The notes below the pieces were generated by a model. It worked only from the letters and a program-made list of their open reading frames with translations, had not been told where the DNA came from and ran no database searches. A program made the translations under genes and the position numbers. This document shows positions 63,045-64,000 of a stretch of DNA of 64,000 nucleotides, piece by piece (position 1 is the stretch's first letter; the number at the start of each line of letters is the position of its first letter). Origin of the DNA: Sphaerochaetaceae bacterium (GTDB taxonomy: Bacteria; Spirochaetota; Spirochaetia; Sphaerochaetales; Sphaerochaetaceae). The DNA lies in contig JAQQAI010000089.1 in assembly GCA_028532915.1 (NCBI GenBank), positions 186,001 to 250,000 of the forward strand. Reading direction: 5' to 3'.

Positions 63045-64000
63045 TTGGGTTATAGAAAACGGGTCATGATCCTTGGATGTACAGGGTCGATCGGAACAAC
63101 TGCGATGCAGAGTCTTGATTCCCTACGCTCTTCATTCGATATCGTTGCCATTTCGGCTCATAAGAACCATGCCAAGCTTCTGTACTATGCACAGTCGTTC
63201 AACGTTCCGAATGTCTGTCTTTCAGGTGGTTCCTTTGAAATCGAACAAACAGATGGAAGATGTTTCTACTACGGCAGTTCCGGTCTTCTTGATATGATAA
63301 GAAACGTTGAGTGTGATGTCGTTCTCAATGCGATCAGCGGATCGGCAGGGCTCGAACCAACCTTCGAGATCCTCTCTCATCACACCACTTTGGCTCTCGC
63401 GAACAAAGAGAGCATCGTGATGGGAGGAGATCTGTTCACTCAGACAGTGAAGAAATACGGTGTAACAGTCTATCCCGTAGACTCCGAGCACTCGACGATA
63501 GATTCTCTGATCAAAGCTCATGGCGATTCCCATGTCGATTCTGTGATCCTTACTGCAAGTGGAGGCCCCTTCAGGACCTTCACTCCCCGGCAGATGGCTC
63601 ATATCACCATTGAACAGGCTCTTAATCATCCGACATGGAATATGGGAGCAAAGATCACCATCGATTCGGCAACTCTCGCGAACAAGGGACTGGAAGTCAT
63701 TGAAGCTTCCTACCTATTCGGTAAAAACGTGGGTTCGATCGATGTGGTGATCCACCCTCAAAGTGTTGTACACTCGTTCATCAGGATGAAAAACGGTGCA
63801 TTGTATGCCCAAATGTCTCCCCCCGATATGGCTTTACCCATCATGAATGCGCTCAATGGAGGACATATAGAACTGAAGGATATTGTTTCACCGCTCGATC
63901 TGAGTGATCTGACTCTTCGATTCGAAAAATTCGACAAGAACCAGTTCCCGCTTCTTGATATGGCCTTTCACTGTCTGAAATCCCGTAAAGGATATCCGAT
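63045..64000 (+). CDS. dxr: 1-deoxy-D-xylulose 5-phosphate reductoisomerase (cut by window edge)
   Basis: The first 318 residues of the second MEP-pathway enzyme (DXP to MEP). The NADPH site is LGCTGSIGTTAMQSL, the metal and substrate site PVDSEHSTIDSL (Asp and Glu ligands), and further conserved segments are ALANKESIVMGG, LTASGGPFR, HPTWNMGAKITIDSATLANKG (shown in part: GAKITIDSATLA) and PQSVVHSF. The start is TTG at 63045, eight bases after AAGGAG; the next Met is seven codons in. It runs off the window, so the C-terminal helical domain is missing. It works in the same pathway as ispG at 14601. Confidence 0.96.
   Translation, partial: MGYRKRVMILGCTGSIGTTAMQSLDSLRSSFDIVAISAHKNHAKLLYYAQSFNVPNVCLSGGSFEIEQTDGRCFYYGSSGLLDMIRNVECDVVLNAISGSAGLEPTFEILSHHTTLALANKESIVMGGDLFTQTVKKYGVTVYPVDSEHSTIDSLIKAHGDSHVDSVILTASGGPFRTFTPRQMAHITIEQALNHPTWNMGAKITIDSATLANKGLEVIEASYLFGKNVGSIDVVIHPQSVVHSFIRMKNGALYAQMSPPDMALPIMNALNGGHIELKDIVSPLDLSDLTLRFEKFDKNQFPLLDMAFHCLKSRKGYP

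Noticed and set aside
1-64000. CRISPR array, prophage, insertion sequence or genomic island
   Set aside because: No regular spaced repeats, transposase, integrase or phage genes were seen, and the gene content is core-like throughout.

Overview
The window is a gene-dense bacterial chromosome segment of moderate GC content from a spirochete. The evidence is a V-type ATPase operon in the order E-(DUF2764)-A-B-D-I-K, an EF-G closely resembling the spirochete ribosome-recycling EF-G2, an uvrA-lptD-like pair, an XPB-type helicase with its own partner gene, and the order rpsB-tsf-frr-uppS-cdsA-dxr without pyrH. The shikimate genes, an amylosucrase-like enzyme and an LptD homologue argue against Borrelia and a reduced Treponema such as T. 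pallidum. A Sphaerochaeta- or Spirochaeta-like lineage fits, but the genus cannot be fixed from sequence alone. There is no CRISPR array, insertion sequence or prophage, and no gene-free stretch longer than about 300 bases.

Layout. 1-4494 (minus): a promoter drives gap-pgk-tpiA-secG, a small flavodoxin-like gene and a SurA-like chaperone gene cut by the window edge. 4499-15671 (minus): ispG-uvrA-lptD-phoH-pgpH-ybeY-corC, packed with short overlaps or gaps. 15754-23088 (minus): the V-ATPase operon with a clear promoter and terminator. 23272-31865: a membrane ferredoxin, uridine phosphorylase, mutS2, rsgA, a pentapeptide-repeat protein, an MBL-fold hydrolase, rluD, yggS and a GNAT enzyme. 31967-32038: tRNA-Val. 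32243-40612 (plus): an amylosucrase-like enzyme, a Zn/Cd-type P-ATPase and two different EF-G paralogues. 40657-44626 (minus): trmB and mfd. 44665-49104: an inositol-phosphatase-like gene, an overlapping HTH/ACT-THEP1-YhhQ operon, nrdR and a dGTPase. 49164-56294: aroK, aroC, an XPB helicase and its partner, and a convergent aroD-aroE fusion. 56435-64000 (plus): an ABC-F protein, maf, rpsB, tsf, frr, uppS, cdsA and dxr (cut by the window edge).

How the genes fit together. Lower glycolysis (gap, pgk, tpiA) and sucrose or glucan metabolism suggest a saccharolytic fermenter. The V-ATPase proteolipid keeps residues used for Na+ binding in the Enterococcus enzyme, which suggests a sodium-coupled pump. 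Dxr and IspG (MEP pathway) feed UppS for envelope synthesis, and CdsA and LptD also serve the envelope. Translation and ribosome genes (rpsB, tsf, frr, recycling EF-G2, a divergent EF-G, rsgA, ybeY, rluD, trmB) and repair genes (uvrA, mfd, mutS2, XPB) are over-represented.

The best candidates for little-described biology are the HTH/ACT-THEP1-YhhQ operon (45443-47308), the XPB helicase pair in which both proteins appear to carry the same accessory domain (51259-54851), the DUF2764-containing V-ATPase, and the divergent EF-G lacking the G3 histidine. Regulatory sequences worth testing are a palindrome on the aroDE promoter, an ArsR-like operator on the metal ATPase promoter, and a set of intercistronic hairpins.
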